Below, in pieces: positions 36,446 to 46,006 of a stretch of DNA of 64,000 nucleotides. Each line of letters opens with the position of its first letter. Position 1 is the stretch's first letter. The stretch comes from Spongiibacter sp. IMCC21906 (GTDB lineage Bacteria; Pseudomonadota; Gammaproteobacteria; Pseudomonadales; Spongiibacteraceae). The notes below the pieces were generated by a model. The model was given only the letters and a program-made list of their open reading frames with translations. It was not told the origin of the DNA and did not search any database. The DNA is taken from assembly GCF_001010805.1 (NCBI RefSeq), contig NZ_CP011477.1:744001-808000 (forward strand), read 5' to 3'. A program made the translations under genes and the position numbers.

Positions 36446-36668
36446 TGGCTGTTCCTGTCATTATTGTTGCGAATGGCGCCTGCTAAGCTGTGCCGAAACT
36501 CTGTGCAGCATGGCAATTGGCTGGGTCTTATTCAAGCACCCTTGTTTAGATACGCACATTTAATAAGCGATATCTAAGTGGCCATATCCAAACCAGTCTA
36601 TTCAAGTACTATGTTTTGCGACCAGTGTGACCGCTATACTGAGGGTAGTGAACAGAAAAAGAGGCATT

Positions 36669-38153
36669 ATGGCAACGCACAGTAAACCGATAGTTTGGAG
36701 CATCGCCGGTTCAGATTCTGGCGGTGGTGCCGGAATACAGGCTGACTTGGCTACATTTCATGATTTTGGCGTTCATGGCTGCACGGTTATCACTGCCATT
36801 ACCGCACAAAACAGTTTTACGGTCGGCCATGTGTCAACGACACCTCGCCGCGCTTTGGCCGCGCAAATTAATGCACTGGATAGCGACTTACAGGCCGATG
36901 CGATAAAGCTGGGCATGCTGGGCGGTGTCGATGTTGTAAAAATGGTAGCAAAGTATCTGGAAGATTACCCCGGATTTGTCGTCTGTGATCCGGTGATGGT
37001 CTCGACCAGTGGTGGCGAGCTGATGGAATCGGGTGTGGCGGAGGTGCTGATTGAGCAGTTATTGCCCCGGGCCGATTTATTGACCCCGAATCTGAGTGAG
37101 GCAGAAGCACTGCTGAACCGGAAAATAGACGGTCTTGAGGAGGTGGAGCGAGCGGCGGCTGATATTGTTGCCTTGGGCGCCCGGTCGGTATTAATAACCG
37201 GCGGCCACCTCAGTGCTCGCAATAACCAGCGTCATGATTACTGGACCGACGGTCTCAATGGTTTTTGGCTCAGCGGCCAAAACATCGACACCCTCAATAC
37301 CCATGGCACGGGTTGTACGCTGTCGTCGGCGATTGCGGCCTTGATGGCTCGGGACTTCGATTTGAAAGATGCACTGGTGTTGGCTAAGGCTTACGTCAGC
37401 CAGGGTTTGCGGATGTCGGTCCAGTTGGGCGGTGGCCCTGGTCCGGTTGCGCATGTGGGTTGGCCCCAGCGGTTGGCGGATTTTCCCGGTGTCAGCCGAC
37501 GTTTGCCCGCGGCGGGAAAGGTGTTGGCATTTCCCGCTTGTGATGGACCGCTAGGTTTGTACCCGGTAGTAGACAGCGCGGAATGGATAGCTCGCTTGTT
37601 GAAATGCGGTGTTAAAACCATCCAGTTGCGGGTCAAGGAAGTAAGCGGTTCTGATTTGGAGAAAGAAATTACTGAGGCCGTTGCGCTAGGCCAGCAATAC
37701 AACGCCAGGGTTTTTATTAATGACTATTGGCAGCAGGCGGTGGCGGCGGGCGCTTATGGTGTCCATCTTGGTCAGGAGGATCTAGACGGCACTGATCTCC
37801 ATGCCATCGCGGAGGCGGGCTTGCGCTTAGGTGTGAGTACCCATAGTTATCATGAAGTGGCGAGAGCTCACGGCATTCGCCCCAGCTATATTGCCATTGG
37901 CCCGATTTATCCAACTACCAGCAAGCAGATGCCCTTTAGCCCCCAGGGCGTGGCAAAGTTGCAGCGCTGGGTAAATATCTTGGCACCGCACTACACCTTG
38001 ACTGCCATTGGCGGCATTGATGTTAAGCGGGCAGACGCGGTATTGGCTACGGGTGTGGGCAGTGCCGCGATGATCAGCGCGATAACCCAGGCGGAGGATC
38101 CAGAAGCTGTTGTGGCAAGCTTGCTGGCGTTGCATGAGCATCATCAGCAGTGA
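36669..38153 (+). CDS. thiDE: bifunctional HMP/HMP-P kinase - thiamine phosphate synthase (ThiD-ThiE fusion)
   Basis: 494 residues joining two steps of thiamine synthesis. Residues 1-~270 are ThiD (SIAGSDSGGGAGIQADLATF, DPVMVSTSGGEL, LTPNLSEAEALL, THGTGCTLSSAIAALMA). Residues ~285-494 are ThiE (LYPVVDSAEWIARLLKCGVKTIQLRVKE, FINDYWQQAVAAGAYGVHLGQEDL, GPIYPTTSKQMPFSPQG, AIGGIDVKRADAVLATG). The ATG at 36669 follows AGAGG; the upstream ATG at 36627 would add 14 non-conserved residues. No TPP riboswitch was seen in the 223-bp gap before it, unlike thiC. Confidence 0.95.
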   Translation: MATHSKPIVWSIAGSDSGGGAGIQADLATFHDFGVHGCTVITAITAQNSFTVGHVSTTPRRALAAQINALDSDLQADAIKLGMLGGVDVVKMVAKYLEDYPGFVVCDPVMVSTSGGELMESGVAEVLIEQLLPRADLLTPNLSEAEALLNRKIDGLEEVERAAADIVALGARSVLITGGHLSARNNQRHDYWTDGLNGFWLSGQNIDTLNTHGTGCTLSSAIAALMARDFDLKDALVLAKAYVSQGLRMSVQLGGGPGPVAHVGWPQRLADFPGVSRRLPAAGKVLAFPACDGPLGLYPVVDSAEWIARLLKCGVKTIQLRVKEVSGSDLEKEITEAVALGQQYNARVFINDYWQQAVAAGAYGVHLGQEDLDGTDLHAIAEAGLRLGVSTHSYHEVARAHGIRPSYIAIGPIYPTTSKQMPFSPQGVAKLQRWVNILAPHYTLTAIGGIDVKRADAVLATGVGSAAMISAITQAEDPEAVVASLLALHEHHQQ

Positions 38154-38788
38154 GGCTACTGGCCCTTGCCGTGGCGCTATTAATGAGCGCCCAAGCCTTG
38201 GCGGCCGGGCCTGCTATTGTAGTGCGTGGACTATTTAAAAACGCGGTGCTGCTGGAGGTTGATGGCGAACAGCGTTTTATAAAGGTGGGTGACACTGATG
38301 GCCACGGTATTACGCTCCTCAGTGCAGACAGTAAACAGGCGATTGTTGAAATGGATGGTCAGCGTGAAGTCTTAACATTGAATGCCCGGGTGGGTGGTCG
38401 CTACTCAGCGCCTGTGGCGCATTCTGTTACCTTGCATCGCAATTTGCGTAAGGAGTATCGGGCAGCAGTGCAGATTAATGGTCGAAGTATGGAAGCGATA
38501 GTCGATACTGGCGCAAATCTAGTGGCGCTGAGTGGCCGCCATGCCGAGGCCCTGGGCCTGGATTATAAAGCGGGGCGACCAACGGTAGTGGCAACTGCAT
38601 CCGGACATGTGAAGGGATTTCTGTTAAGTCTGGATAAGCTGGCAATGGCCGGTATTATTCGTCATCACGTACCTGCGGTGGTAGTGGAGGGAGGTTTTCC
38701 CAAGGATGTGTTGCTGGGGATGAGTTTCTTGGAGCAACTGAATATGCGCGAAGAAGAAAACATTCTCACCTTGAGTCCTCGCTATTAA
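38150..38788 (+). CDS. secreted retropepsin-like aspartic protease
   Basis: 212 residues. Signal peptide (LLALAVALLMSAQALA) and a C-terminal clan-AA single-domain protease: catalytic AIVDTGANLVALS (Asp119-Thr-Gly), then FPKDVLLGMSFLEQLNM as the conserved flap and dimer end. Such TIGR02281-type proteins dimerise like retroviral protease; cellular substrates are mostly unknown. A GTG start overlaps the thiDE stop (GTGA), so it is translationally coupled to it though unrelated in function. Confidence 0.87.
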   Translation: MRLLALAVALLMSAQALAAGPAIVVRGLFKNAVLLEVDGEQRFIKVGDTDGHGITLLSADSKQAIVEMDGQREVLTLNARVGGRYSAPVAHSVTLHRNLRKEYRAAVQINGRSMEAIVDTGANLVALSGRHAEALGLDYKAGRPTVVATASGHVKGFLLSLDKLAMAGIIRHHVPAVVVEGGFPKDVLLGMSFLEQLNMREEENILTLSPRY

Positions 38789-38858
38789 AGCGCGGCAATA
38801 GTCGCCTGATGGCAGCGGTGCTGATAAAATGCGCGACCGGTTTATTTTGGAGAAGCCC

Positions 38859-39443
38859 GTGGCGGTACGGTTTGTAGAATCCTCAAAGCTCCCCACCCCT
38901 TGGGGGATATTTGATATCCACGGATTTGAGGATGTAGAAAATAGCAAAGAGCATGTAGTGCTTACCCTGGGTGACGTGGGTAGTGGCGAGCCTGTATTGG
39001 CGCGGGTGCATTCTGAGTGCCTTACGGGTGATTCACTGTTTAGTATGCGCTGTGATTGTGGCTCGCAGCTGCGTGGTGCCTTGGAACGGATTGCTGAAGA
39101 AGGGCGCGGTGCGCTGTTTTATTTGCGTCAAGAAGGTCGGGGTATTGGCCTGCTGAATAAAATTCGTGCGTATAAACTCCAAGATGCCGGGGCGGATACC
39201 GTAGAGGCCAACGAGCGTTTAGGCTTTGGCGCGGATATGCGGGATTACAGCCTACTTAAAACCATGTGCGAAGAGCTGGCCATTAGCAAAGTGCGGTTGA
39301 TGACCAATAACCCCCGCAAAATCAATGCGCTGACGGATCAGGGGATTGAGGTGGTTGAGCGCTTGCCGCTGCAGACCGGGCAAAACCCGCATAATGCTAA
39401 ATATCTAGCCACCAAATCCGGCAAGCTGGGTCATCTGTTTTAA
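38859..39443 (+). CDS. ribA: GTP cyclohydrolase II
   Basis: Opens GTP, the first committed step of riboflavin synthesis, and supplies RibD (9.9 kb). All zinc ligands are present: [21 protein letters not shown]. Also [20 protein letters not shown] and [23 protein letters not shown]. This contrasts with the decayed tail of RibBA at 11721. GTG 38859 ([18 protein letters not shown]) was chosen because GGAG stands 7 bases ahead and the length, 194 residues, equals the E. coli enzyme. An ATG at 38829 is in frame but lacks a ribosome site. Confidence 0.95.
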   Translation: MAVRFVESSKLPTPWGIFDIHGFEDVENSKEHVVLTLGDVGSGEPVLARVHSECLTGDSLFSMRCDCGSQLRGALERIAEEGRGALFYLRQEGRGIGLLNKIRAYKLQDAGADTVEANERLGFGADMRDYSLLKTMCEELAISKVRLMTNNPRKINALTDQGIEVVERLPLQTGQNPHNAKYLATKSGKLGHLF

Positions 39444-39478
39444 ACTCCCCCGACTTAAATCATCCCGAACGGCTTTGA

Positions 39479-40540
39479 CTATGCCAAGGCCGTATGCGGG
39501 ACCGGGGTACCTTGCGATGCCGGTATGACGCCGGTTTCCTGCAATTGTTGGTATATCGCGAGTAAATGAGCGTCATAGCTTTTTACTGCTTGCCAGGGTG
39601 AGACGCGATAGTCGTTAAACCGGGCAATATCCCAGCTCTGCAATAAGCCCATTTGCTGCAAGTGAGCCAATGCGGCGCCGTGGGTTGGAGTAGCTTGAGC
39701 TTGTTCGGGGCGCAAACTGATCACAGGCTTATTCATGCTGACCGCTTCCGATACCATGCTCAAGCTGTCTTCAGTACAGAATATGCGCTCGCCACGGCCG
39801 AGCAAGGCTTTAATGTTTGGTCCCTGGTCGTCGTTCACGTCAACAAACTGCTGGCAATGCTTTGGGCTCAGGTGGCTCAACAATATCTTGCCCACTTCTA
39901 TCCCGCTGCGTCTGGAATTGCTGATTAACCAGCGAATGCCGTAGCGTTTGGCGATAGCTTCTGCGGCTTGAGCCAATTGATGCCAGTCGCTGGTCGTGTA
40001 TTGATAGCCGCTACCGGTTCCGCCTATTAACAGTGTCCATAAACGACGGTTTACGCCAGCGAATGCTTTTTCCGCTTCACGTCGGCAGTGTTCAACTTGT
40101 ATCCGATTGAGAACGATGGTGGAAGCAATCGCGCGGGGGTTGCCTTCTTCGCCTTGCAAGGTGAGATGCGCTGAGATGCGTTCTTTGGGAATGTGGTAGC
40201 GGTTACCGATTACAATATTGGGAATGCCCCAATACTCGCTGAGGGCAATATTGAGGGCGAGCACGTCGCCGCCAAAGGAAATCAGCAAATCCGGACGTGA
40301 AGGAAATGGGCGTTTGCGTCGATAGGCCAGTGGCAGTAACGACAGCAGCGGTTTGTGGGTTGAGGTTGAGCAGCTTCGCAGTGGCCGATTAAGCAGTTTT
40401 AAGCGGGGGCTAAATTGCGCTTTTTCGACAAAAACCTGGCGATTTTCGCTAAAGCGGTTGATTAGCTGCGCTAAACCAAGAGATTGGCTCAGGTGTCCGG
40501 CTTTGCCGTCGTAAAGAACAAGAATTCGCAGTGGTGACAT
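39479..40540 (-). CDS. ELM1/DUF1022-family protein (mitochondrial-fission-factor homologue)
   Basis: 353 residues of a family found in many proteobacteria and in plant ELM1. The fold is glycosyltransferase-like (GT-B): N-terminal LRILVLYDGKAGHLSQSLGLAQL, PDLLISFGGDVLALNIAL, then LWTLLIGGTGSGYQYTTSDWHQLAQAAEAIA, WLISNSRRSG and the C-terminal IFCTEDSLSMVSEAVSMNKPVISLRPE, a nucleotide-sugar-binding-like motif. Biochemical function in bacteria is unproven; a role in cell-envelope glycan synthesis is a fair guess. It lies next to dxs but has its own start. Confidence 0.8.
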   Translation of the reverse strand: MSPLRILVLYDGKAGHLSQSLGLAQLINRFSENRQVFVEKAQFSPRLKLLNRPLRSCSTSTHKPLLSLLPLAYRRKRPFPSRPDLLISFGGDVLALNIALSEYWGIPNIVIGNRYHIPKERISAHLTLQGEEGNPRAIASTIVLNRIQVEHCRREAEKAFAGVNRRLWTLLIGGTGSGYQYTTSDWHQLAQAAEAIAKRYGIRWLISNSRRSGIEVGKILLSHLSPKHCQQFVDVNDDQGPNIKALLGRGERIFCTEDSLSMVSEAVSMNKPVISLRPEQAQATPTHGAALAHLQQMGLLQSWDIARFNDYRVSPWQAVKSYDAHLLAIYQQLQETGVIPASQGTPVPHTALA

Positions 40541-40668
40541 GGGCGGCTTTCAACTCGTTTGGCATGAGATTGAAAGCCTAGGGTGGGCGCGTGACAGCAA
40601 GATCACGCCATTTTGACAGCGAGATAAAAGTTATACGACAAGCCTGTGAAACGGCGGCGGGCGGTACA

Positions 40669-42576
40669 TTAGTTTATTGAGCTGAGGGGTGGCGCCAGCG
40701 CGAGCTGTTCAAGCTTGGTTTGAATGCTGGCGAGAATGCCAGGGCGATCCAGTCCTACTGCGCTTAACATGAGATTGTGTTTGCCGTGATCAATAAAGGC
40801 ATCGGGCAGGCCTAAATGGAGAATGGGCAAGCAGTAACCGGCTTGTTGCAGGTATTCTGCCACTGCGCTACCGGCTCCACCGGCAATGGCATTTTCTTCT
40901 ACTGTGACGATGAGATCGTGGCTTTGCGCCAGCGAATCGATCAGCGCAGTATCCAGCGGTTTTACAAAGCGCATATCCGCCACGCTGGCATCCAGTGTTT
41001 CAGCGGCTTCCGTGGCTGCGCTGAGGAGGGTGCCAAAGCAGAGAATGGCGGTGGTTTTACCCTCTCGACGCAATACGCCTTTGCCGATTTCCACGGCTGT
41101 CATGTCTTCTATCATGGCCACGCCTGGACCGGTGCCGCGGGGATAGCGAACGGCGGCTGGGCCGGGGTAGGCATACGCAGTATGCAGCAGTTGCCGGGTT
41201 TCATTTTCATCTGAGGGCGCGGCAATCACCATATTGGGAATACAGCGTAGAAAACTTAAGTCAAAGGCACCGGCGTGGGTGGGACCGTCTTCGCCGACGA
41301 GTCCTGCGCGGTCAATGCCGAAGGTGACATCGAGGTTTTGCAGAGCGATATCGTGGATTAACTGGTCATAGGCGCGCTGCAAAAAGGTCGAGTAAATGGC
41401 CACAACTGGCTTTAGACCGTCGCAGGCCATGCCTGCAGCCAGTGTCAGGGCGTGTTGCTCGGCGATGGCGACATCATAAAACCGGTCTGGGAAGCGCTCA
41501 GAAAACGCTAACATCCCCGAACCTTCGCACATGGCTGGTGTAATACCCACCAACGATGGACACTGCTCAGCTTGGTCGCAAAGCCATTTGCCAAACACAT
41601 CTTGATACTTGGGGGTACTGGGTTTTTTGCCGTTGCTGGTTTTGGGCTCGATTTTAGAAATGGCGTGAAAGCCGACTGGATCTTGTTCGGCGGGCTCAAA
41701 GCCTTTGCCCTTTTGGGTCATGATATGCAACATCTGGGGGCCTTTTAGCTCACGCAGATTGCGTAGCGTCGGCACCAGAATATCCAGGTCGTTGCCGTCT
41801 ATTGGTCCTATATAGTTGAAACCCAGCTCTTCAAACAAGGTCGCTGGTGACACCATGCCCTTCATATATTCTTCCAGCCGCGCCGCGATATTGGTGGCGG
41901 GGCCGGGAATTTTGCGCAGCACACTTTTACCGCTGCTGCGTATTTGGTTGTAGGTTTTGGAGGCCCACATTTTGGAAAAATAGGTGTTGAGGCCGCCAGT
42001 GTTTTTGGAAATCGACATTTGGTTGTCGTTGAGTACCACCAGCATATTGGCGCCGGTGTGGGTGGCGTGAGTAATGGCCTCAAAGGCCATGCCCGCCGTC
42101 ATGGCACCATCACCAATAATGGCAACGGCATGGCGGTCAATACCTTGCTGGCGGGCGGCAATGGCCATACCCAGCGCGGCGCTGATGCTGGTGCTGGAAT
42201 GACCGACGCCAAAGGTGTCGTATTCGCTCTCTTCCCGTTTGGGAAAACCTGCCAAACCGCTGGGTTTGCGCATGGTGTTCATACGCTCGCGGCGGCCAGT
42301 CAGAATTTTGTGGGGATAGCATTGGTGGCCCACATCCCAGACAAGGCGGTCTTCTGGAGTGTTGTAGATATAGTGCAGGGCAATGGTTAACTCGACCACG
42401 CCAAGTCCGGCACCAAAGTGGCCGCCGGTCTGGCCCACAGTGTAGAGCAGGAACTCCCGCAGCTCCCGAGAGAGCTGGGCGAGCTCGGTCTCTTCCAGCT
42501 CCCGAAGCTGGCTGGGACTGTCAATTGTGTCCAGTAACGGTGTGGCTGGACGCTCTAAGGGGATTTCCCGAAACAT
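40669..42576 (-). CDS. dxs: 1-deoxy-D-xylulose-5-phosphate synthase
   Basis: TPP enzyme that joins pyruvate and glyceraldehyde 3-phosphate. Its product feeds isoprenoids (with ispA just upstream) and the thiazole and pyridoxal pathways (ThiG at 25.3 kb). At 635 residues the length is normal. TPP-binding [14 protein letters not shown]...LNDNQMSIS, the transketolase-like middle domain [46 protein letters not shown] and [26 protein letters not shown] are all present. The xseB-ispA-dxs order is widespread in gammaproteobacteria. Confidence 0.97.
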   Translation of the reverse strand: MFREIPLERPATPLLDTIDSPSQLRELEETELAQLSRELREFLLYTVGQTGGHFGAGLGVVELTIALHYIYNTPEDRLVWDVGHQCYPHKILTGRRERMNTMRKPSGLAGFPKREESEYDTFGVGHSSTSISAALGMAIAARQQGIDRHAVAIIGDGAMTAGMAFEAITHATHTGANMLVVLNDNQMSISKNTGGLNTYFSKMWASKTYNQIRSSGKSVLRKIPGPATNIAARLEEYMKGMVSPATLFEELGFNYIGPIDGNDLDILVPTLRNLRELKGPQMLHIMTQKGKGFEPAEQDPVGFHAISKIEPKTSNGKKPSTPKYQDVFGKWLCDQAEQCPSLVGITPAMCEGSGMLAFSERFPDRFYDVAIAEQHALTLAAGMACDGLKPVVAIYSTFLQRAYDQLIHDIALQNLDVTFGIDRAGLVGEDGPTHAGAFDLSFLRCIPNMVIAAPSDENETRQLLHTAYAYPGPAAVRYPRGTGPGVAMIEDMTAVEIGKGVLRREGKTTAILCFGTLLSAATEAAETLDASVADMRFVKPLDTALIDSLAQSHDLIVTVEENAIAGGAGSAVAEYLQQAGYCLPILHLGLPDAFIDHGKHNLMLSAVGLDRPGILASIQTKLEQLALAPPLSSIN

Positions 42577-42809
42577 TGATGCTAAAACCTGATGTCTTTA
42601 AAGGGCCGAATTGTAAACGAATTTACCTGCATTACCCATTTTTGATGTTAATGCTCGGTATACCGCATTTGCTTCATTGCTGCGCTCGGCCATCGACGCA
42701 GCGGCGGTATGAATGGTTTTGAACCGTCACGCTCATGGCCCGTATATCAAGGGTAGCTCAATGCGTGGATTGTGCATCTGCTGTGCTGAACGCGAACGGT
42801 GATGGGAAC

Positions 42810-43721
42810 TCAGTGCTGCCGGGTAACAATGTAGTCGGCAAGCCCTCGCAGTGTATCTGCTTGGGGGCCAAAATTAACCAGTGCGTCTAAGGATTGTTGG
42901 TGCAAGGTTTTGGCGAGATCTCGCGCACCCTCTAGCCCCAGTAGCGAGGGGTAGGTCGGTTTGTTCAGTGCCAGGTCTGCGCCCTGGGTTTTACCCAGGG
43001 TTTCGGTGTTGCTTTCAATATCGAGAATGTCGTCTTGGACTTGAAATGCCAAGCCTATTGCCTTGCCGTAATCATCCAGGGCTTGGCGTTGGTGCTCATT
43101 GGCATCACTCCAGTGGGCCGCCATGGCAATGGCGCCGCGGATTAACGCGCCGGTTTTGAGTTGATGCATGCATTGCAGGGTGGCCAAGTCCAGTTGCTTG
43201 TCTACCGATGCCAAGTCTATCGCTTGTCCGCCTACCATCCCTCTGGCGCCTGCAGCACTTGCCAGCTCTTTGATAATCTCGAGAGTGGTTTGCGGCTTGG
43301 TTGCAGACAGTGTTGTCAGTAGTTCAAATGCACGGCTCTGTAGGGCATCGCCCACTAAAATAGCAGTCGCTTCGTCGAAGGCGATATGACAGGTGGGTTT
43401 GCCCCGGCGTAATACATCGTTGTCCATGGCCGGAAGGTCATCGTGCACGAGTGAGTAGGCGTGAAGCATTTCTACCGCTCCGGCAACGCGATCTAAATCC
43501 TCGCTATCGGTCTGGCCTAAAGCCTGGGCCGTAGCGTAGACCAGTGTGGCTCTAACTCGTTTGCCGCCATTGGTGAGACTGTATAAACAGGCGTCAAAGG
43601 TTCTTTGAAGATGGGCTTGGGCATCGCCGTATTCGCTCTGGACTTGCCCCAGTAATTCGGGTAAGCGTTGGTCGATACGATCTTTACAGCATTGCAGGTA
43701 AGCGAAAAAATCTTGATCCAT
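42810..43721 (-). CDS. ispA: farnesyl diphosphate synthase
   Basis: All-helical prenyltransferase making C15 farnesyl-PP. The two Asp-rich motifs are present: first (FARM) HDDLPAMDND and second DDILDIESNTETLGKTQGADL; also GKRVRATLVYATAQALG and GGQAIDLAS. The 303-residue size is normal. It begins 2 bp after the xseB stop, so is co-translated with it. The 233-bp gap to dxs holds no recognisable gene or signal. Confidence 0.96.
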   Translation of the reverse strand: MDQDFFAYLQCCKDRIDQRLPELLGQVQSEYGDAQAHLQRTFDACLYSLTNGGKRVRATLVYATAQALGQTDSEDLDRVAGAVEMLHAYSLVHDDLPAMDNDVLRRGKPTCHIAFDEATAILVGDALQSRAFELLTTLSATKPQTTLEIIKELASAAGARGMVGGQAIDLASVDKQLDLATLQCMHQLKTGALIRGAIAMAAHWSDANEHQRQALDDYGKAIGLAFQVQDDILDIESNTETLGKTQGADLALNKPTYPSLLGLEGARDLAKTLHQQSLDALVNFGPQADTLRGLADYIVTRQH

Positions 43722-43723
43722 TG

Positions 43724-43963
43724 TTAGCTGTCCAGATCCAGTTCTTGGCTGAGAATTTCGCCATTTTTCTCGGTGAGCACTTTCACTTTTTGTTCGGCAT
43801 CGGCCAATGCTTGCTGGCAGTCACGGCTGAGCTGCATGCCTTTTTCAAAGGCTTTGAGTGAGTCTTCCAATGTCAGATCGCCGGATTCCATTCCCTGAAC
43901 CAGTTTTTCCAGCTCGGTGACGGCGTTTTCAAAATTGATGGTTTTTGCCTTGGGCATGGGCAT
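43724..43963 (-). CDS. xseB: exodeoxyribonuclease VII small subunit
   Basis: 79-residue helical-hairpin subunit of ExoVII, the bidirectional single-strand DNA exonuclease. Diagnostic FENAVTELEKLVQGMESGDLTLEDSLKAFEKGMQLSRDCQQAL covers most of the protein. Partner XseA is encoded elsewhere. First gene of the xseB-ispA(-dxs) run. The 219-bp gap to the divergent gene at 44183 holds promoters only, as far as I can see. Confidence 0.95.
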   Translation of the reverse strand: MPMPKAKTINFENAVTELEKLVQGMESGDLTLEDSLKAFEKGMQLSRDCQQALADAEQKVKVLTEKNGEILSQELDLDS

Positions 43964-44182
43964 CTCCTGGGCCGGTTTTCGCTTATTTGCTGTAACTACA
44001 CTGCTCTTGCTGCGCTTAGATTGACGCGCTTTTAATCATCACAGTGATTATCTCATCAGTGTGAGCAGGCTCGACGTGTTTGAGCGAGCCGCTATTCTAT
44101 CAGTACCGGTGGGCCTGTGGGCGCAGTTGTGGTTCCTTCCGGTTGACTATTGTATGCTGCTTGGCCGTAATGAGGCGGTGAA

Positions 44183-44722
44183 ATGGGATATCAACAGGTT
44201 TTAGAATTTTGGTTTGCGGAGTTGACCCCCGCAGACTGGTGGCGAAAAGACGCCGAGATAGATCGAACCATACAACAGCGTTTTTCTGCGTTGCACCGGG
44301 CAGCTTGTGCCGGGGAGTGTTACTCTTGGCGACATTCAGCTAAGGGCCGATTGGCTGAGATTATTGTGTTGGATCAGTTTTCCCGGAATATTTTTCGGGA
44401 TTCTGCCGCAGCCTTTGCGGCCGACGGTCAGGCGTTGGTTTTGGCGCAAGAGGCGTTGCGAGTTCAAGCTGATAAAGAGCTAGAGGTGTCGCTACGGGCG
44501 TTTATGTATATGCCTTATATGCATAGCGAGTCCTTGGCCATCCAGCGGGCGTCGCTGAAATTGTTCGAAGATTTAGCTCAGGATAATAACTTACAGTTCG
44601 CCATTGCCCATTATGGGATTATTGAGCGGTTTGGCCGCTATCCCCATCGCAATGCTATTTTGGGGCGTGTCTCCAGTCCGGAAGAATTAGCGTTTTTACA
44701 GCAGCCGGGTTCATCGTTTTAA
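44183..44722 (+). CDS. DUF924-family protein
   Basis: 179 residues: starts VLEFWFAELTPADWWRKDAEIDRTIQQRF and has AEIIVLDQFSRNIFRDSAAAFAADGQALVLAQEAL and YMPYMHSESLAIQRASLKLFEDLA, followed by HYGIIERFGRYPHRNAILGR. These match the all-helical DUF924/TPR-like family found in many bacteria. No biochemical role is known. A probable two-gene unit with the next gene (18 bp gap). Confidence 0.88.
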   Translation: MGYQQVLEFWFAELTPADWWRKDAEIDRTIQQRFSALHRAACAGECYSWRHSAKGRLAEIIVLDQFSRNIFRDSAAAFAADGQALVLAQEALRVQADKELEVSLRAFMYMPYMHSESLAIQRASLKLFEDLAQDNNLQFAIAHYGIIERFGRYPHRNAILGRVSSPEELAFLQQPGSSF

Positions 44723-44740
44723 GCAACAGGAATTATTGTC

Positions 44741-45295
44741 ATGACGTTTGTAAAATCTGCCCGCCAAGCCGGCTTAATTATGATGGCGGCATTTATGTTC
44801 AGTGGGGCGGTGTGGGCTGAGTGTGGCTTTCCCAATAGTGACCGTGGTCAGGCACCAGACTGGCTCTGCGGTGAGCCAGCGTTTGAGAACACAGATTTTC
44901 TGTTTATTGGTGACAAGAGCCGTTTGCCGTCTATCTCGTTACAGAGTCGCTTAGCGGGTAAAGAGGCGATGGCTGGGGTAGTCGAAAAGTTACTCAACTT
45001 TGTCGCCAAAGATTTGCAGTCTCACCTTGGCAGCGAGGTCGCGTTGGACCTGGAGATGCCCAACTCACGAGATTGGAAACGGGTGGCGCGTTTTAAAGGT
45101 ATTAAAGTGGTGGATAAAACCACTAGCCCGGTTCGGCATTTGTACGTGCTGGCGGGTGTGCCCAGCGAGCAGCGGGGTGAGCTGCTGAAACAGGCAAAAG
45201 TAGAGCTGTTAAAAACCAACCGTGGTCGTTTGAAAAAATCGTTGGACGAAAATCAGTGGCAGGCAGTGCAAAGCTGGAGCAAAAGCGGCGAATAA
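44741..45295 (+). CDS. secreted protein with two-Cys N-terminus, LPP20-like start
   Basis: 184 residues with signal peptide AGLIMMAAFMFSGAVWA cleaved before ECGFPNS. The mature start CGFPNSDRGQAPDWLCGEPAFE holds two Cys that likely form a disulfide, a pattern seen ahead of LPP20-like domains. The rest (KEAMAGVVEKLLNFVAKDLQ, SPVRHLYVLAGVPSEQRGELLKQAKVELL) resembles that family weakly. Function unknown. Downstream of the DUF924 gene. Confidence 0.65.
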   Translation: MTFVKSARQAGLIMMAAFMFSGAVWAECGFPNSDRGQAPDWLCGEPAFENTDFLFIGDKSRLPSISLQSRLAGKEAMAGVVEKLLNFVAKDLQSHLGSEVALDLEMPNSRDWKRVARFKGIKVVDKTTSPVRHLYVLAGVPSEQRGELLKQAKVELLKTNRGRLKKSLDENQWQAVQSWSKSGE

Positions 45296-45321
45296 TCGCC
45301 GCCGGGCTCGCTTCTGTCAGC

Positions 45322-45786
45322 TTAACTGACAGATAAATCTGAAGTGCATTGTGGGCAGCGTGTTGCTGCAATCGGAATGCTGGTCACGCAATAAGGGCAG
45401 TCTTTGGTAGTGGGTGCGGCTGGGACGGCTTCTTCTTTCTTTTCTTGCTCTCTTAGCCGGTTAATGCCCTTTACTAATAAAAAGACAGCAAATGCGACAA
45501 TAATAAAACTGATTACTGAGTTAAGAAACAGGCCGTAGTTTATCGTTACTGCCCCTGCAGCCTTGGCGTCTGCCACGGTCAGATAGGGCATAGGAGTGGT
45601 GCCTTCGCTTATCACCAGCATCAGGTTGGCAAAGTCGACCCCGCCCAGTGCCAGCCCGATAGGCGGCATAATCACATCGGCGACTAAGCTTTTTACGATG
45701 GTGCTAAAGGCGCCGCCAATGATAATGCCAACGGCCATGTCAACAACATTGCCACGTACGGCAAACTTCTTAAACTCTTCGAGCAT
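45322..45786 (-). CDS. mscL: large-conductance mechanosensitive channel with C-terminal zinc ribbon
   Basis: 154 residues. The channel part (1-~118) is standard: [38 protein letters not shown] (N-terminal amphipathic helix and pore TM1), a periplasmic loop and TM2 ([23 protein letters not shown]). After the [10 protein letters not shown] helix there is an added double CxxC domain, [18 protein letters not shown] (Cys130, 133, 144, 147), a rubredoxin-like zinc ribbon in place of the usual short cytoplasmic bundle. It opens under membrane tension as a safety valve; the ribbon may tune assembly or redox response. Confidence 0.94.
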   Translation of the reverse strand: MLEEFKKFAVRGNVVDMAVGIIIGGAFSTIVKSLVADVIMPPIGLALGGVDFANLMLVISEGTTPMPYLTVADAKAAGAVTINYGLFLNSVISFIIVAFAVFLLVKGINRLREQEKKEEAVPAAPTTKDCPYCVTSIPIAATRCPQCTSDLSVS

Positions 45787-46006
45787 GATGGCATCTCTGG
45801 GTAAGCGTGGCTTTTAAGATAACCATTTTATAGAAGCTTGTCTTCTCCCATTGAGGTAGGCAGTGACTTTTGTTGGGAGTATCTTGTGGTAGCGAAATCG
45901 TGTCGCACACGTTTGCGTGCTATTCATTTGGTGAAAGTGAGTGGCGGTAAGACGTATTCTGAGTGGGGTAATTACCCTAAAAACAATAAAAGCAAAAGGA
46001 GGTGAA

